This document shows, piece by piece, positions 16,433-25,700 of a DNA stretch of 64,000 nt (position 1 is its first letter; each line of letters starts with the position of its first letter). The position numbers and the translations under genes are program-made. Origin of the DNA: DAOTWA01 sp963702935 (GTDB lineage: Bacteria > Chloroflexota > Anaerolineae > Anaerolineales > Anaerolineaceae); contig OY969772.1 in assembly GCA_963702935.1 (NCBI GenBank), positions 3,906,001 through 3,970,000 on the forward strand. The letters run 5' to 3'. A model generated the notes under the pieces. The model was not told the origin of the DNA, searched no databases, and was given only the letters and a program-made list of their open reading frames with translations.

Positions 16433-17397
16433 GCGCGGTGCCTCCGGAATAAGGCTACGACTCCCGGCGCCGCCAGGGCGACGACGATGATGGCCGCGTT
16501 GACGAAGGTCTGCCACCAGGTGCTGACGTTGGCGAAGGAAATGACATTGCGCACCAGCCCCAGGATCAAGGCCCCGATGATGGAGCCGGCCACGCCTCCC
16601 ACGCCGCCGCTCAAAGCCGTGCCGCCGATGACCACGGCGGTGATGGAGCTTAGCGTGAGGTCATCCCCGACGGAAGCATTGCCGGAGGCGGTGAGCAGGG
16701 TGACCGCAATGCCTCCCAGGGCAGCCATGAGGCCGGAAATGACGTAGGTGGAGAATTGAACAGTGCTGACCGGCACAGCCGTCTCGTAAGCCGCATCGGT
16801 CTGCCCGCCCACGGCGAAGAGGTAGCGCCCGTAGCGAGTGCGCCGGATCAGGTACCAGGCCAGCAGAATCAGCCCGATGATATAGAACGCCAACGGCAGG
16901 CCCAGCGGAGTCGTATCCCGATAAAAAGTGGAAAGCGCCTTGGGCACCGCGCCCCCCGGCTCCGGGAGAATAAAGAGGGCCAGGCCTGCGTACAGGAAAC
17001 TGGTGGCATACGTGGTGATGATGGGCTGCAAGCGCAGGTAGGCGGTAAAGAAGCCGTTGATAGCGCCGGCAAGGATGCCGACCCCCAGCACCAGGCCAAT
17101 GATCAAAGCGCTTCTGCCCGGGGAAGCCAGGGCGCCAAGCTGGGTGGCCAGAATCACGTTGGCGATCGAGGCGATCGAGCCGGTCGAGATATCGATGCCG
17201 CCCCCCAAAAGCACCACCGTCTGCCCGGCTGCCAGCAGGATCATGGGCAGGAACACGCGCAAATTGCTGTTCAGCGTGCTGCGCTCGAAGAGGTTGGGCT
17301 GAAAGGCAAAATTCATCACGAGCACAGCTACGAGCAGGAAAAGCGAAAACAGATAAGGGCTTCTATAGGAAAAGGCTTGCCAGCGAGCTCTGCTCAT
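16429..17397 (-). CDS. Ribose-type sugar ABC transporter permease (proximal copy)
   Basis: 322-residue RbsC-type permease. The family motif LAAGQTVVLLGGGIDISTGSI, a long hydrophobic core, and the C-terminal AVVIGGTALSGGVGGVAGSIIGALI are clear. ATG at 17397 overlaps the TGA of the upstream ATPase gene. A longer in-frame extension to 17514 falls inside the ATPase gene and is rejected. Partner of the permease immediately downstream; the two differ enough to be distinct subunits. Confidence 0.91.
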   Translation of the reverse strand: MSRARWQAFSYRSPYLFSLFLLVAVLVMNFAFQPNLFERSTLNSNLRVFLPMILLAAGQTVVLLGGGIDISTGSIASIANVILATQLGALASPGRSALIIGLVLGVGILAGAINGFFTAYLRLQPIITTYATSFLYAGLALFILPEPGGAVPKALSTFYRDTTPLGLPLAFYIIGLILLAWYLIRRTRYGRYLFAVGGQTDAAYETAVPVSTVQFSTYVISGLMAALGGIAVTLLTASGNASVGDDLTLSSITAVVIGGTALSGGVGGVAGSIIGALILGLVRNVISFANVSTWWQTFVNAAIIVVALAAPGVVALFRRHRA

Positions 17398-18916
17398 TGT
17401 ATGCTCCCATTGGTGATGCCCAGGCTGGCGGCTACCAGATTGGATTTCGTCAGCGTATCCTCGCTCAGCTCGGAGTGGATCAGGCCGTCGTGCATCACGA
17501 GCACCCGGTCGCACAAGCCCAACAACTCTTCGTCGTCGCTGCTGTAAAACAGAATAGCCGTGCCCTGGTCACCCAGCTCGGCCAACAGCTTGTAGAATTC
17601 CGCCTTGGTGCCCACGTCCACCCCCTTGGTGGGGTCGTCCAATAGCAAGAGCTTCGGGCTGCGCGCCAGCCATTTACCGATGACCACTTTTTGCGCGTTG
17701 CCCCCGGAGAGACTGCTGACCGGCTCGTCCAACCCGGCCATGATCAGGTTCAGGCTGCCGGCGATCTTGTGTCCATCTTCACGCGCGCGGCCCAATTTCA
17801 GCGGGAAGCCATAATTCTTCCAGGAGGGCATGAACAAATTCTCGAGAATGGAGCGAATGAAGAGCAGGCCCTCTTTGGCCCTGTCGCCCGGCACCAGGGC
17901 AATCCCTTTATTCATCGCCTGGCGCGGGCTCTTGAATTTTACCGTTTCACCGGCAATCTTGATCTCGCCTTGATAAGGCAAAGCGCCAAACAAGGCCAGC
18001 AAAAGCTCGCGCTGGCCCTGGCCTTTCAACCCGCCGATGCCCAAAAGCTCGCCGTCGCGCAACTGCAAATCGATGCCGGCGAGCACGTCCGTGTGGAGAT
18101 GCTTGATTTCCAAACGCAGCGGATGAGTCCCGTCATCTTGCCGGGATACCCGCCGCTCGCGCTTGACCACGTTGGTGGCAACCGCGCCTTCGACCATTAA
18201 TGCGACCAGGTCGTTTTCGGTGATGTCTTTGATCGAGCCTGCCCCAACCGTCTTGCCGTTGCGCAGCACCGAGAAATTATCGGCGATGCGGAAGATCTCC
18301 TCCATGCGATGGGAGACGAAGATGATGGCTTTGCCGGCTTGTTTCCACTCCACTACCAGGTTGAATAAGCGCTGTACCTGGCGGCTATCCAGACTGGCAG
18401 TAGCTTCATCCAGGATAAGGAGACGCGGGTTGAAGCTGATGGCCTTCAGGATCTCGAGGATCTGCTTTTCATCTGGCTGGAGGGTATAAACGGGAGCATC
18501 CGGGTGAAGGTTAGACTTGAAGGTGCCTTCGAAGAGGGCCAGCAGCTCGTGAGTTCGAACCCGAATGTCTTTTTCGTCAACCAGGCCCCCTTTTTAAGCG
18601 GCTCGTGGGCAAGCCAGATGTTCTCGGCAACTGTCATTTGGGAAATGAGGCTAAGCTCCTGAAAGACAGTGGAAATGCCTAAATTCCTTGCCACCTGTGG
18701 AGAAGAAAGATTGGCGGGCTTGCCATCGAGGAGTAGTTGCCCTCCATCGAGGACAACTACTCCGTTGATGACCTTACTCAGAGTGCTTTTGCCGCTTCCA
18801 TTTGCCCCGACCAGAGCTACCACTTCACCTGAATGAACTTCCAGGTTAGCGTCGGAGAGGGCGACCACGCCCCCATACCGTTTGACAACGTTTCGGGCAG
18901 AAAGCGACACGTTCAT
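17394..18916 (-). pseudogene. Sugar ABC transporter ATP-binding protein, RbsA/MglA type, frameshifted
   Basis: Two-cassette ATPase of the ribose-type importer, about 507 residues once the frame is restored. Frame 1 (18916 to about 18590) encodes the first Walker A, GANGSGKST, and GISTVFQELSLISQMTVAENIWLAHEP. The second frame carries LILDEATASLDSRQVQRL (Walker B of cassette 1), SHRMEEIF, the second nucleotide-binding half with LSGGNAQKVVIGKWLARSPKLLLLDDPTKGVDVG, and the stop. The shift is needed at an A5G5 run (18586-18595, minus strand), where one base is missing; a -1 slip at AAAAAG would also restore it. All motifs on both sides are intact, so a consensus error or programmed frameshift is as likely as true inactivation. 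Confidence 0.85.
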
Positions 18917-18919
18917 AAC

Positions 18920-20101
18920 TTATTGCACGAAGAACTGCTGAACTTCGGCGTCGGTCATGATGCCGTCCAGTAAGTATTGCGGAGGCTTATTCTGGCATTG
19001 AGAGGTGTAGACTTCCTGGAAGTTATCCTTGGTCACGATCACAGGAATGGGGATGACGAATTGAGTGCCGGAGGGGCCGCCCAGTTTGGTCGTATCCACC
19101 TTTTTGCCCATGAGCATGTTGACGGCAATGCGCAGACCGGTCGGAGCTACACCCGGCGGGTTGGCGACCGCGATCGACTCGAAATTGGGATTCTGCTGAA
19201 GCTCTTCGTTCCAAAGCTGCAAGAACTGGCAGCGGCCTTCGCCCACGCCCTGGGGCATCTTGGCGGGGTTGGCGGCCATCACGGCCTGCATCGCGCCGAT
19301 CGCCATGCCGTCCTGCGTCCAGTAGCCATCCATGGTCGGGAAGGAAGCCAGGAATTGGGACATAACCTGCTGGCCGGTGGCCTCATCCCAGTTGCCCGTG
19401 TCTTTCCCCAAGACCTTGATGTTGGGGTAATTCTTGAGCACGTCGTCCACCGCGCTCATGCGCAAAACGTTGGCGGGGTGGCCGGGAACGCCTTCGATCT
19501 CGACGATATTGCCCGTGCCGTTCAATTTCTTGGCCAACCAATCGGCGGAGGTCTTGGCCCATAAGTACTGGTCAATGCCAACGTCGTACACGCCCTGGGC
19601 GTTCAGCGCCTGGTCGACGGAAATCACGATGATGCCCTTGTTGACGGCCTCTTCGAGGGTGGCGTTCAAGCCGTTAACATCCCCTGGGTTTACCAGGATG
19701 GCGTCGACGCCTTTGTTCATCAGGTTCTGCAATTGCTGGATCTGGCCGGCCACATCCGTGTCGGCGCTTTCGATCACCAGGTCATTGGTGATGCCCTGAT
19801 CCATGTATTCCTGGTTGACCGTTTTGAGCTCGTCGATCATCTGGGTGCGATATTCGCTGCTGATGAACGAGTTGGAAATACCGATGGTGAATTTCTTTTG
19901 CGCCGTGGTGGCAACGGCAGCGGGAGCCTGCGTGGCAACCGGGGCCTGCGTAGCAACGGGAGCTTGCGTGGCCTGGGCCTGTGTAGCGGGCGCCTGAGTG
20001 GCGGGCGCTTGCGTGGCCGGGGAGCCACAAGCGGCTAACATCGATGCAGCAATTAGGATGGTGAAGGCTACCATCCATACTTTCTTGGACATGCCAGTCA
20101 T
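18920..20101 (-). CDS. Sugar ABC transporter substrate-binding lipoprotein (ribose/RbsB type)
   Basis: Type 1 periplasmic-binding lipoprotein of ~393 residues serving the ribose-type importer. A signal peptide ends in the lipobox SMLAAC. It is followed by a striking low-complexity tether of about nine ATQAP/VATQAP repeats, then the family fold beginning KKFTIGISNSFISSEYRTQM, with VDAILVNPGDVNGLNATLEEA and DQALNAQGVYDVGIDQY. The ATG at 20101 is preferred because AGGAGG is 8 nt upstream, whereas the ATG at 20107 is only 2 nt away. First gene of the transporter block; the dehydrogenase gene at 20249 lies upstream, 147 bp away. Confidence 0.92.
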   Translation of the reverse strand: MTGMSKKVWMVAFTILIAASMLAACGSPATQAPATQAPATQAQATQAPVATQAPVATQAPAAVATTAQKKFTIGISNSFISSEYRTQMIDELKTVNQEYMDQGITNDLVIESADTDVAGQIQQLQNLMNKGVDAILVNPGDVNGLNATLEEAVNKGIIVISVDQALNAQGVYDVGIDQYLWAKTSADWLAKKLNGTGNIVEIEGVPGHPANVLRMSAVDDVLKNYPNIKVLGKDTGNWDEATGQQVMSQFLASFPTMDGYWTQDGMAIGAMQAVMAANPAKMPQGVGEGRCQFLQLWNEELQQNPNFESIAVANPPGVAPTGLRIAVNMLMGKKVDTTKLGGPSGTQFVIPIPVIVTKDNFQEVYTSQCQNKPPQYLLDGIMTDAEVQQFFVQ

Positions 20102-20248
20102 ATTCATCTCCTCCTACAGAAAATGTGTATATGGTCGGATTTGAAACACTTGCCAGCCCGAATGATCGATTTTCGTATAGCCACCTCCTTCAGACGATCT
20201 GGATTTAATCGAATCTTCAAATTGAACGAAAGAAGAAATCGCCGGCGG

Positions 20249-21442
20249 CTAGCCAATGAATTGCTGGGTAATAGAGCCAGTTTTCTTTTCCTTCAGGATG
20301 ACTTTCTTCTTTCCATCGGGCATGACTTCTTCTTTGATCAACCAGTATTGCGCGTCATACTCCTGCAGGTGGGCGCTCTCTGCCAATCCCTCGGCGCCGC
20401 GCCAGACTTCCAGCGCGACCGGCTCCCATTTTTTCGTCTCGATAGACTTGTAACAGGCATCCATGATGGCGTTGACGATATAGCCATCGTAAAAGGTCTC
20501 CATGGGCTGGGCGCCTTTTTCCAGGGAGCCGAGCATGTCGGCAAACATATCCACGTAGCCCAGGTCGGCCACTTCGTCGCCCACGGGGAACAACCAGCCC
20601 GTATCGCCTTCCGCTTTCTCCGCCACGTAACCACCCTGGCCGACGGAGGTGAACATCTCGAAGCCGGTGCGCAACCAATGGTTCAGCCAGACGGTGCCCT
20701 CGGTGCCCGAGACCTCATCGCGCAGATCCATACCCCCCCGGAAGGTCCAGCTCACTTCGAACTGGGCCAGGGCGCCGTTTTCGTAGCGCACCAAGCCCAC
20801 AGCGCTGTCTTCCGCATCGATGGGGTGCACCTGGGTGTCGGCCCAACAGACCACTTCCACGGGGCGAACGCCCTTGCCGATGAAGCTGCGGCCAATCTCC
20901 ACGCAATGGCAGCCCATATCCACGATGGCGCCGCCTCCGGAGAGAGCCTTGTTCCAGAACCAATCGCTATGCGGCCCGCCATGCGCCTCGCGGGAGCGCG
21001 TCCACAAGACTTTGCCGAGCGCGCCGTTGGCGGCGGCCTGGATGGACTTGAGCGTCTTGGGGGTGTAGACCAGGTCTTCCAGATAGCCGTTGAATACCCC
21101 GGCTTTTTCAATAGCTTCCAACATTTCCAGGGCTTCGGCGGCATTGCGGCCCAAAGGCTTGGTGCACAAAACGGCCTTGCCGGCTTGCGCAGCCAACAAG
21201 ACCGCTTGTTTATGCAGGAAATTGGGCAGCCCGACCACCACCAGATCCGTATCGGGATGGTTAATGGCTGCGGCGATGTCGGTCGTCCAGTGCGGAATGT
21301 TGTATTTCTCGGCGAACGCTTTAGCTTCCGGATCGGTGGCGGCGCAAACGACTTCGATCTGATCTGCGCTTCGGTTGCCCAGGAGGGTTGTGGTATAGAA
21401 GTTGCCAATGAGACCCGTTCCCAGCATTGTGATCTTTCTCAT
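20249..21442 (-). CDS. Gfo/Idh/MocA family oxidoreductase (second copy)
   Basis: 397-residue dehydrogenase that heads the importer operon. N-terminal Rossmann motif ITMLGTGLIGNFY, lysine motif CTKPLGRN (Thr-Lys-Pro in place of the usual Glu-Lys-Pro), and substrate helix GGGAIVDMGCHCVEIGRSF. The C-terminus extends about 35 residues past the paralogue. Start chosen at the ATG with GGAGG 4 nt upstream. It is the first gene behind the promoter and operator at 21507-21566, so it is expected to be strongly regulated together with the transporter. Confidence 0.91.
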   Translation of the reverse strand: MRKITMLGTGLIGNFYTTTLLGNRSADQIEVVCAATDPEAKAFAEKYNIPHWTTDIAAAINHPDTDLVVVGLPNFLHKQAVLLAAQAGKAVLCTKPLGRNAAEALEMLEAIEKAGVFNGYLEDLVYTPKTLKSIQAAANGALGKVLWTRSREAHGGPHSDWFWNKALSGGGAIVDMGCHCVEIGRSFIGKGVRPVEVVCWADTQVHPIDAEDSAVGLVRYENGALAQFEVSWTFRGGMDLRDEVSGTEGTVWLNHWLRTGFEMFTSVGQGGYVAEKAEGDTGWLFPVGDEVADLGYVDMFADMLGSLEKGAQPMETFYDGYIVNAIMDACYKSIETKKWEPVALEVWRGAEGLAESAHLQEYDAQYWLIKEEVMPDGKKKVILKEKKTGSITQQFIG

Positions 21443-21506
21443 GCGGCCTCCCACGGTTTTAGAATTTTCAATTGTTTATTGCAAACGGATAAATGACCCA
21501 GAGCCA

Positions 21507-21566
21507 ACTTGTAATGTTGTAATTACAAGTAATTCTATATCATAAAAAGCCGGCTGTCAATTGACA
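21507..21566 (-). promoter_or_regulatory. Promoter with overlapping GntR-type operator (copy 2)
   Basis: Minus-strand promoter TTGACA (21555-21560), 17-bp spacer, TAGAAT (21532-21537). Directly downstream, over the expected start point, is the inverted repeat ACTTGTAAT - 6 nt - ATTACAAGT (21507-21530), matching 10881-10902 in 21 of the shared 22 positions. A second perfect palindrome, TGTCAATTGACA (21555-21566), covers the -35. The layout predicts repression by occlusion of RNA polymerase at the head of the dehydrogenase/importer operon. Confidence 0.8.
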
Positions 21567-21600
21567 AACGTCCATATTTTCTGAATTATCCAGGCGCGGC

Positions 21601-22644
21601 TTACTCCTGAGCGGTTATCTTCCCGACGTGGCGGAAGCGACCCGGCTCCAATCCTTTACGGCGGGCCATAGCGATGGTCAACATTTGAACGGGGAGCACC
21701 TCCATCAGCGGGCGGGCCGGCTCGGCGACTTGCGGGATGACGAGGGTAGGCAGCTCGGCGTCTTGCTCGGGAGCGATCCAGATGGCCTTCCCTCCGTATC
21801 TCACCACCTCCAGCGCCAGGGCGCGGTTCAAAGAGCGGGTGGAAGGCTCGCCGGCGTAGACCAGCACCTGTAAGGAAGGCCCGGCCAGCTCCAACGGCCC
21901 GTGGCGGAAATCGGCGGCGCTCATGCCCTCGAAGGTGCACCGGGCGGCTTCTTTGTTGATCAAAGAGCCCACCCAGACGGCGGCCAGCGAAGAGCCGCGC
22001 CCCAGAATAAGCGTCTGCTCCACCCGGCCGATCAGGCCGTCCACCTCTGCTACCCGCGCTTCCCAATCCGACAGGTAGGCTTGCATTTCGCCCGCGGCGA
22101 CGCGCAACGCCTCCAGGCTTTCCCGCAGGCTCTCGCCGCGCAATTGGGCGGTGGCCAGGGTCAAGGCGGCCAGCATATTGGTGTAGGTCTTGGTGCTGAC
22201 CGTAACCTCCGCGCCGGCGCGAATGGGCACGACCACGCCTGCCCGGTTTGCCAGGGGACTGGCGCCGTCGTTGACGAAGGCCAGCGTACAGGCCGGTTTA
22301 GCGGGTTGAATTGCGTCCAGCAAGCGCACGATTTCACCGCTTTGCCCCGACTGCGAATTGATCCACAATAAGGTGCGCGGCCCGACCTGGGCCAGGGCAG
22401 AGTGCAACAACTCGGCGGTCGGAACCAGCATGATCGGGATCGGCAGGCGCGCGAGATGCATCCAGGCCGGATAGGCGCTGCTATATGAAGAGCCCATCCC
22501 CGTGATGAGGATGCGATCGAATTCACCCTGCCGCAGGCGCCGGGAGAGTGGCTCTAAGATGGAAGGATCGAAATTCTCCAGGAGGTCATTCAATGCCTGG
22601 GGTTGGGCCAGAATGTCGGCGATATAGGGAGGGATGGAGGTCAT
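21601..22644 (-). CDS. SIS-domain protein, glucosamine-6-phosphate deaminase/AgaS-like
   Basis: 347-residue protein with two SIS domains. The first has the loop ILITGMGSSYSSAYPAW and WINSQSGQSGEIVRLLD; the second has LILGRGSSLAAVWVGSLINKEAARC and DFRHGPLELAG, close to the isomerase half of GlmS and to AgaS/FrlB deglycases. The glutaminase half of GlmS is missing, so it is a deaminase, isomerase or deglycase of an amino sugar phosphate. Its stop lies 35 bp upstream of the -35 at 21560. It is divergent from the KDPG aldolase gene (41 bp between starts). Confidence 0.88.
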   Translation of the reverse strand: MTSIPPYIADILAQPQALNDLLENFDPSILEPLSRRLRQGEFDRILITGMGSSYSSAYPAWMHLARLPIPIMLVPTAELLHSALAQVGPRTLLWINSQSGQSGEIVRLLDAIQPAKPACTLAFVNDGASPLANRAGVVVPIRAGAEVTVSTKTYTNMLAALTLATAQLRGESLRESLEALRVAAGEMQAYLSDWEARVAEVDGLIGRVEQTLILGRGSSLAAVWVGSLINKEAARCTFEGMSAADFRHGPLELAGPSLQVLVYAGEPSTRSLNRALALEVVRYGGKAIWIAPEQDAELPTLVIPQVAEPARPLMEVLPVQMLTIAMARRKGLEPGRFRHVGKITAQE

Positions 22645-22685
22645 TTTCCGCTTTCGTGGTAAATTAGGGGCGTGAGGAGAAAATC

Positions 22686-23330
22686 ATGCAGGACATTTTA
22701 CACCAGCTTGAGACGTTTGGCATTATCCCGGTCGTGGTTATCGAACGAACTCGGGATGCCCTCCCCCTGGGGCAGGCGCTGGCGCAGGGCGGATTGCCTG
22801 TGGCAGAGATCACCTTGCGCACCCCGGCGGCGGCCGAGGCCATCCGCGCCCTGGCCAGGGGCCTGCCCGAGATGCTGGTCGGCGCAGGCACCATCCTCGA
22901 CGTGGAACAGGCGAAACGAGCCGTGGAAGCGGGCGCCAGCTTCGTTGTTTCCCCCGGCTTCGACGCAGAAATCGCGGACTGGTGCCTGGCGAGCGGCGTC
23001 CCCCTCCTGCCCGGGGCGGCCACTGCCACCGAGATCATGGCGGTCCGCAAGCAGGGACTGCGGGTGGTCAAATTCTTCCCGGCAGAGGCGTCAGGGGGCG
23101 CGGCGGCTTTGCGGGCGCTCAGCGAGCCGTTTAGGGACGTGCGCTTCGTCCCCACGGGCGGCGTCAATGCCCAAAATCTGGCGGGCTACCTCGGTCAGCC
23201 TTTCGTCGCGGCTTGCGGCGGCTCGTGGATGGCGCGCAAGGAAACGATCGCGGCGGGCCGGTTCGACGAGATCACCCGGCTGACCCGCGAAGCCTTGCAG
23301 TTGGTGAAAGAAGCGCGCGGCGCAGCTTGA
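22686..23330 (+). CDS. eda: 2-dehydro-3-deoxy-phosphogluconate (KDPG/KHG) aldolase
   Basis: 214-residue class I aldolase that splits 2-keto-3-deoxy-6-phosphogluconate (or a related keto-deoxy acid) to pyruvate and an aldehyde, the last step of Entner-Doudoroff-type routes. Key residues: Glu41 in VAEITLRT and the Schiff-base Lys129 in VVKFFPAEASGG; phosphate loop PTGGVNAQN and GGSWM. One change: the GIIPVVR motif reads GIIPVVVI, losing an arginine often involved in phosphate contact. GAGGAG lies 7 nt before the ATG. With the Gfo-type dehydrogenases and the IolE-like protein it fits a sugar-acid pathway. Confidence 0.93.
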   Translation: MQDILHQLETFGIIPVVVIERTRDALPLGQALAQGGLPVAEITLRTPAAAEAIRALARGLPEMLVGAGTILDVEQAKRAVEAGASFVVSPGFDAEIADWCLASGVPLLPGAATATEIMAVRKQGLRVVKFFPAEASGGAAALRALSEPFRDVRFVPTGGVNAQNLAGYLGQPFVAACGGSWMARKETIAAGRFDEITRLTREALQLVKEARGAA

Positions 23331-23353
23331 CGCTGAGTACCTGCTGCTGTACG

Positions 23354-24940
23354 TCAGCCTCCCAGGGCGTCGAGCAGCTTGGTCCCTCTGGCGAGCCCCA
23401 GCCCGTGCAGGCGTCCCAGCCTGCGCCGGCGGAGAAATCGCCGTTGTCGCCGGAGGTGATGTCGTTGAACAGACTCTTGCCCGCCAGGGATCCGTAGATC
23501 AGCGGGTTGAGGAAGCCCACCGGCTGGCCGAGCTTCTGGTTGAAGAGCGCGACCAGGCCGGCCCACAAAGGCGCTACTGCGCTGGTGCCCCCGATGACGA
23601 AATCCTGCCCGTCGACGCGCACCTGGTAACCGGTCGCGGGGTCGGCGTCCCCGGCTACATCCGGGACGCCCCGTCCGGGGATTTTTTCGGGACTTCTTGG
23701 AGGACGAGCTGTTGGTATTGCCCTGGTAATCGGGGGCAGGGAAGAAGCTGCTGATGCCTCCGCCGGTGGCGCTGTTGGGGCTTTCGTTCCAAACCACTTC
23801 GCTGGAGATGGCGTTGCCTGAAGCGACCAGGCGGGTGCCCCCACAGCCCAGGGCAAACGGGCTGGAGGCGGGGAAGTCCACGTGCGCCTGGCCGTCCCCG
23901 ACCCCGTCCCCAGAGCCGTTGTCGCCGGCGGCGCAGCACACGGTCACGCCCAGCGCGGCGGCGGCCTGGAAGGCCTGGTCGAATTGCTGCATGGATTGCT
24001 GCGTCCAGGAGGATTCGGGGCCGCCCCAACTGATGGAGACCACCGAAGGCTTGTTCAGCGTGTCGTGAATAGCGCTGTTGATGGCATCCAGAAAGCCCTG
24101 GTCGGTGTTGGGGGCGAAGTACACCACGATCTGCGCCTTGGGCGCCACGGCGGCTGCCACCTCGATATCCAGCATGACTTCGCCGTCCGGGCCATCGGGG
24201 CTGGTAGGATGGTTCTTCCCGCCGTCTACCTGCACGGCCTTGACCGACGGCACGGGCAACCCCAGCCGGGTGAAGTAGGTATCAAGATCGGCGGGGCGAA
24301 AGCCGCCGCCCAGCTCGATGATGGCGATACACTCCCCCGCGCCGTCCACTCCCGCCGGGAAATCGTACAGTTTGGCGAGCTGTACGGGGGTAAAAGAGGC
24401 GTCTTGGCTGAGAAGCTGGTTGGCCCCGGAGGGCCTGTGTTTCTGGAAGTGGGTGTGCGCCTGAGGACGGTCGTCCAGCCCAAACACACCCTGGATGATC
24501 TCGGTCAGTTCTTCGGGCACGGTCAACCCGCCGACCCGTCCGCGATAGGTGCCGTCGGGGTGCTCGAATTGTTGAAGAGTAGTTTCGAAGGCCGCGCTGA
24601 ACGCCTCGGCGGTGCCCGAGAGCACCACGCTGCGCCGGGCCGTGCTGGTCTCTATAACGATCAGGTGATTCTCTCTGGCCCAGGCCTCTACTTTGGCAAC
24701 GTCTTGCGGGTCGGCGCCATGGGCGGCGTCGTACTCTTCACGGCTCATGTAGCGGCGGTTCTTGGGCAACTGGTCGCGGGTGGCGGAGCTGGCCAAGAGG
24801 CCGTTCAGGGAAGCCCTTGGCCGGAGCAGCAAGGTGACTTCAAAACGCTCGTCTTTTAGAATCGGTCCAACAGCGTGCGCTCCCGGCAACGGCTTGCGTT
24901 CGCTGCCGTGGATGAGAACGCGCTTAGGCTTATCAGACAT
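23354..24940 (-). pseudogene. Sedolisin (S53) serine-carboxyl peptidase with two compensating frameshifts
   Basis: Kumamolisin-like proteinase, ~528 residues. Pro-domain at residues 1-180; then the Glu-x3-Asp pair Glu254/Asp258 (GEVMLDIEV), oxyanion Asp340 (CCAAGDNGS), and the serine motif GGTSAVAPLWAGL. The first part and the last ~12 codons (GTKLLDALGG) are in one frame. The serine-containing segment, with RGVPDVAGDADPATGYQV and GWDACTGWGSP, is in another. One extra base at an A6 run (23682-23687) and one missing base near 23384-23391 explain this exactly and restore the total length. The start at 24940 has AGGAGG 7 nt upstream. No signal peptide is evident; family members are often secreted. 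The 3' end lies 23 bp from the end of eda. Confidence 0.85.
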
Positions 24941-24995
24941 CGTCAATCCTCCTGAGTCCCAATCAAAACCGATAAATCGGATAGCAATCGCCTTG

Positions 24996-25024
24996 ATTAT
25001 ATAGAATGTACCCCCTGATTACAA
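24996..25024 (-). promoter_or_regulatory. Sigma-70-type promoter for the sedolisin gene
   Basis: On the minus strand, -35 TTGTAA (25019-25024), a 17-bp spacer and a consensus -10 TATAAT (24996-25001), placing the start about 50 bp before the sedolisin ATG. A small palindrome CCGAT-AA-ATCGG lies in the leader at 24969-24980. Confidence 0.6.
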
Positions 25025-25049
25025 TCTCCCAAAATGGCTTTCCAGGGGA

Positions 25050-25619
25050 TTATTCTGAACTCAGATCCATCGCCGCTCGGACGGATTGCAAAGCCTGGGC
25101 ATAAGCCAGCACCTGGCCGCCAAAACCTGCCTGAAGGCGGGCGGCATCTTCGACGTTGCCCAGGCAGAGGACGGTGGGAGTGCAGCACAACTGGATGTCG
25201 CAGCCGACCAGGAAGACCGCCTGTTTGACGTTGACCTCATGGCCGTGGATGAAGTCGACCGCCATGGCCGAAACGGCGCCGGGAAGCTCGGTCAGGATCA
25301 GCAAACCGCAATGAGGGCAGCAGGCGTGAATGTGCTGCCGGTTGGCCAGATGGATGACGAAAGCGGTGCGGGGAGGCACCGCTTTGCGGCAGTAGGCGCA
25401 CTCGGCCACGACGTGAGCGGCTATCTCAGATGGAAACAAGCGCAGGCCGCCGCGGATCTTCTCGGCGACCCCGGCTTGCACCAGCCGGTCGACGTCGCGG
25501 TGGGCGGTCATGCGGGAGGTGCCGAAGCGCGACTGGATCTCCGGAAAGAACAGGATCATTTTTTCCTGGAGATAAGCTTGCATCTGGCGCTGGCGTTCGT
25601 TCAAAAGTAGGCTCATCAT
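25050..25619 (-). CDS. DeoR-type HTH regulator with Cys-rich NosL-like C-terminal domain
   Basis: 189-residue protein. The N-terminal 60 residues are a DeoR-style helix-turn-helix (LFFPEIQSRFGTSRMTAHRDVDRLVQAG). The middle has paired cysteines CAYC and ACCPHCG typical of metal binding. The C-terminus (FIHGHEVNVKQAVFLVGCDIQLCCTPTVLCLGNVEDAARLQAGFGG) resembles the NosL copper-chaperone fold. This suggests a metal-responsive (probably copper) regulator. It is divergent from the secreted protein gene at 25701, with an 8+8 bp inverted repeat between. Either of two adjacent ATGs (25619, 25616) may be used; no strong SD is seen. The NosL assignment is from pattern memory and moderate. Confidence 0.7.
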   Translation of the reverse strand: MMSLLLNERQRQMQAYLQEKMILFFPEIQSRFGTSRMTAHRDVDRLVQAGVAEKIRGGLRLFPSEIAAHVVAECAYCRKAVPPRTAFVIHLANRQHIHACCPHCGLLILTELPGAVSAMAVDFIHGHEVNVKQAVFLVGCDIQLCCTPTVLCLGNVEDAARLQAGFGGQVLAYAQALQSVRAAMDLSSE

Positions 25620-25634
25620 AAACTGGCTAAAGTT

Positions 25635-25666
25635 GATAAATTATGGTAGTATTATCCCAATTTATC
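25635..25666. promoter_or_regulatory. Inverted repeat between divergent genes, probable operator
   Basis: GATAAATT (25635-25642) and AATTTATC (25659-25666) are perfect inverted arms 16 bp apart, centred in the 81-bp gap between the NosL-like regulator and the secreted protein gene. Likely the autoregulatory site of the regulator, covering both promoters. Confidence 0.6.
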
Positions 25667-25700
25667 TCACTCGTGTCAAGCCTTTCCAGGAGGGATTTGG

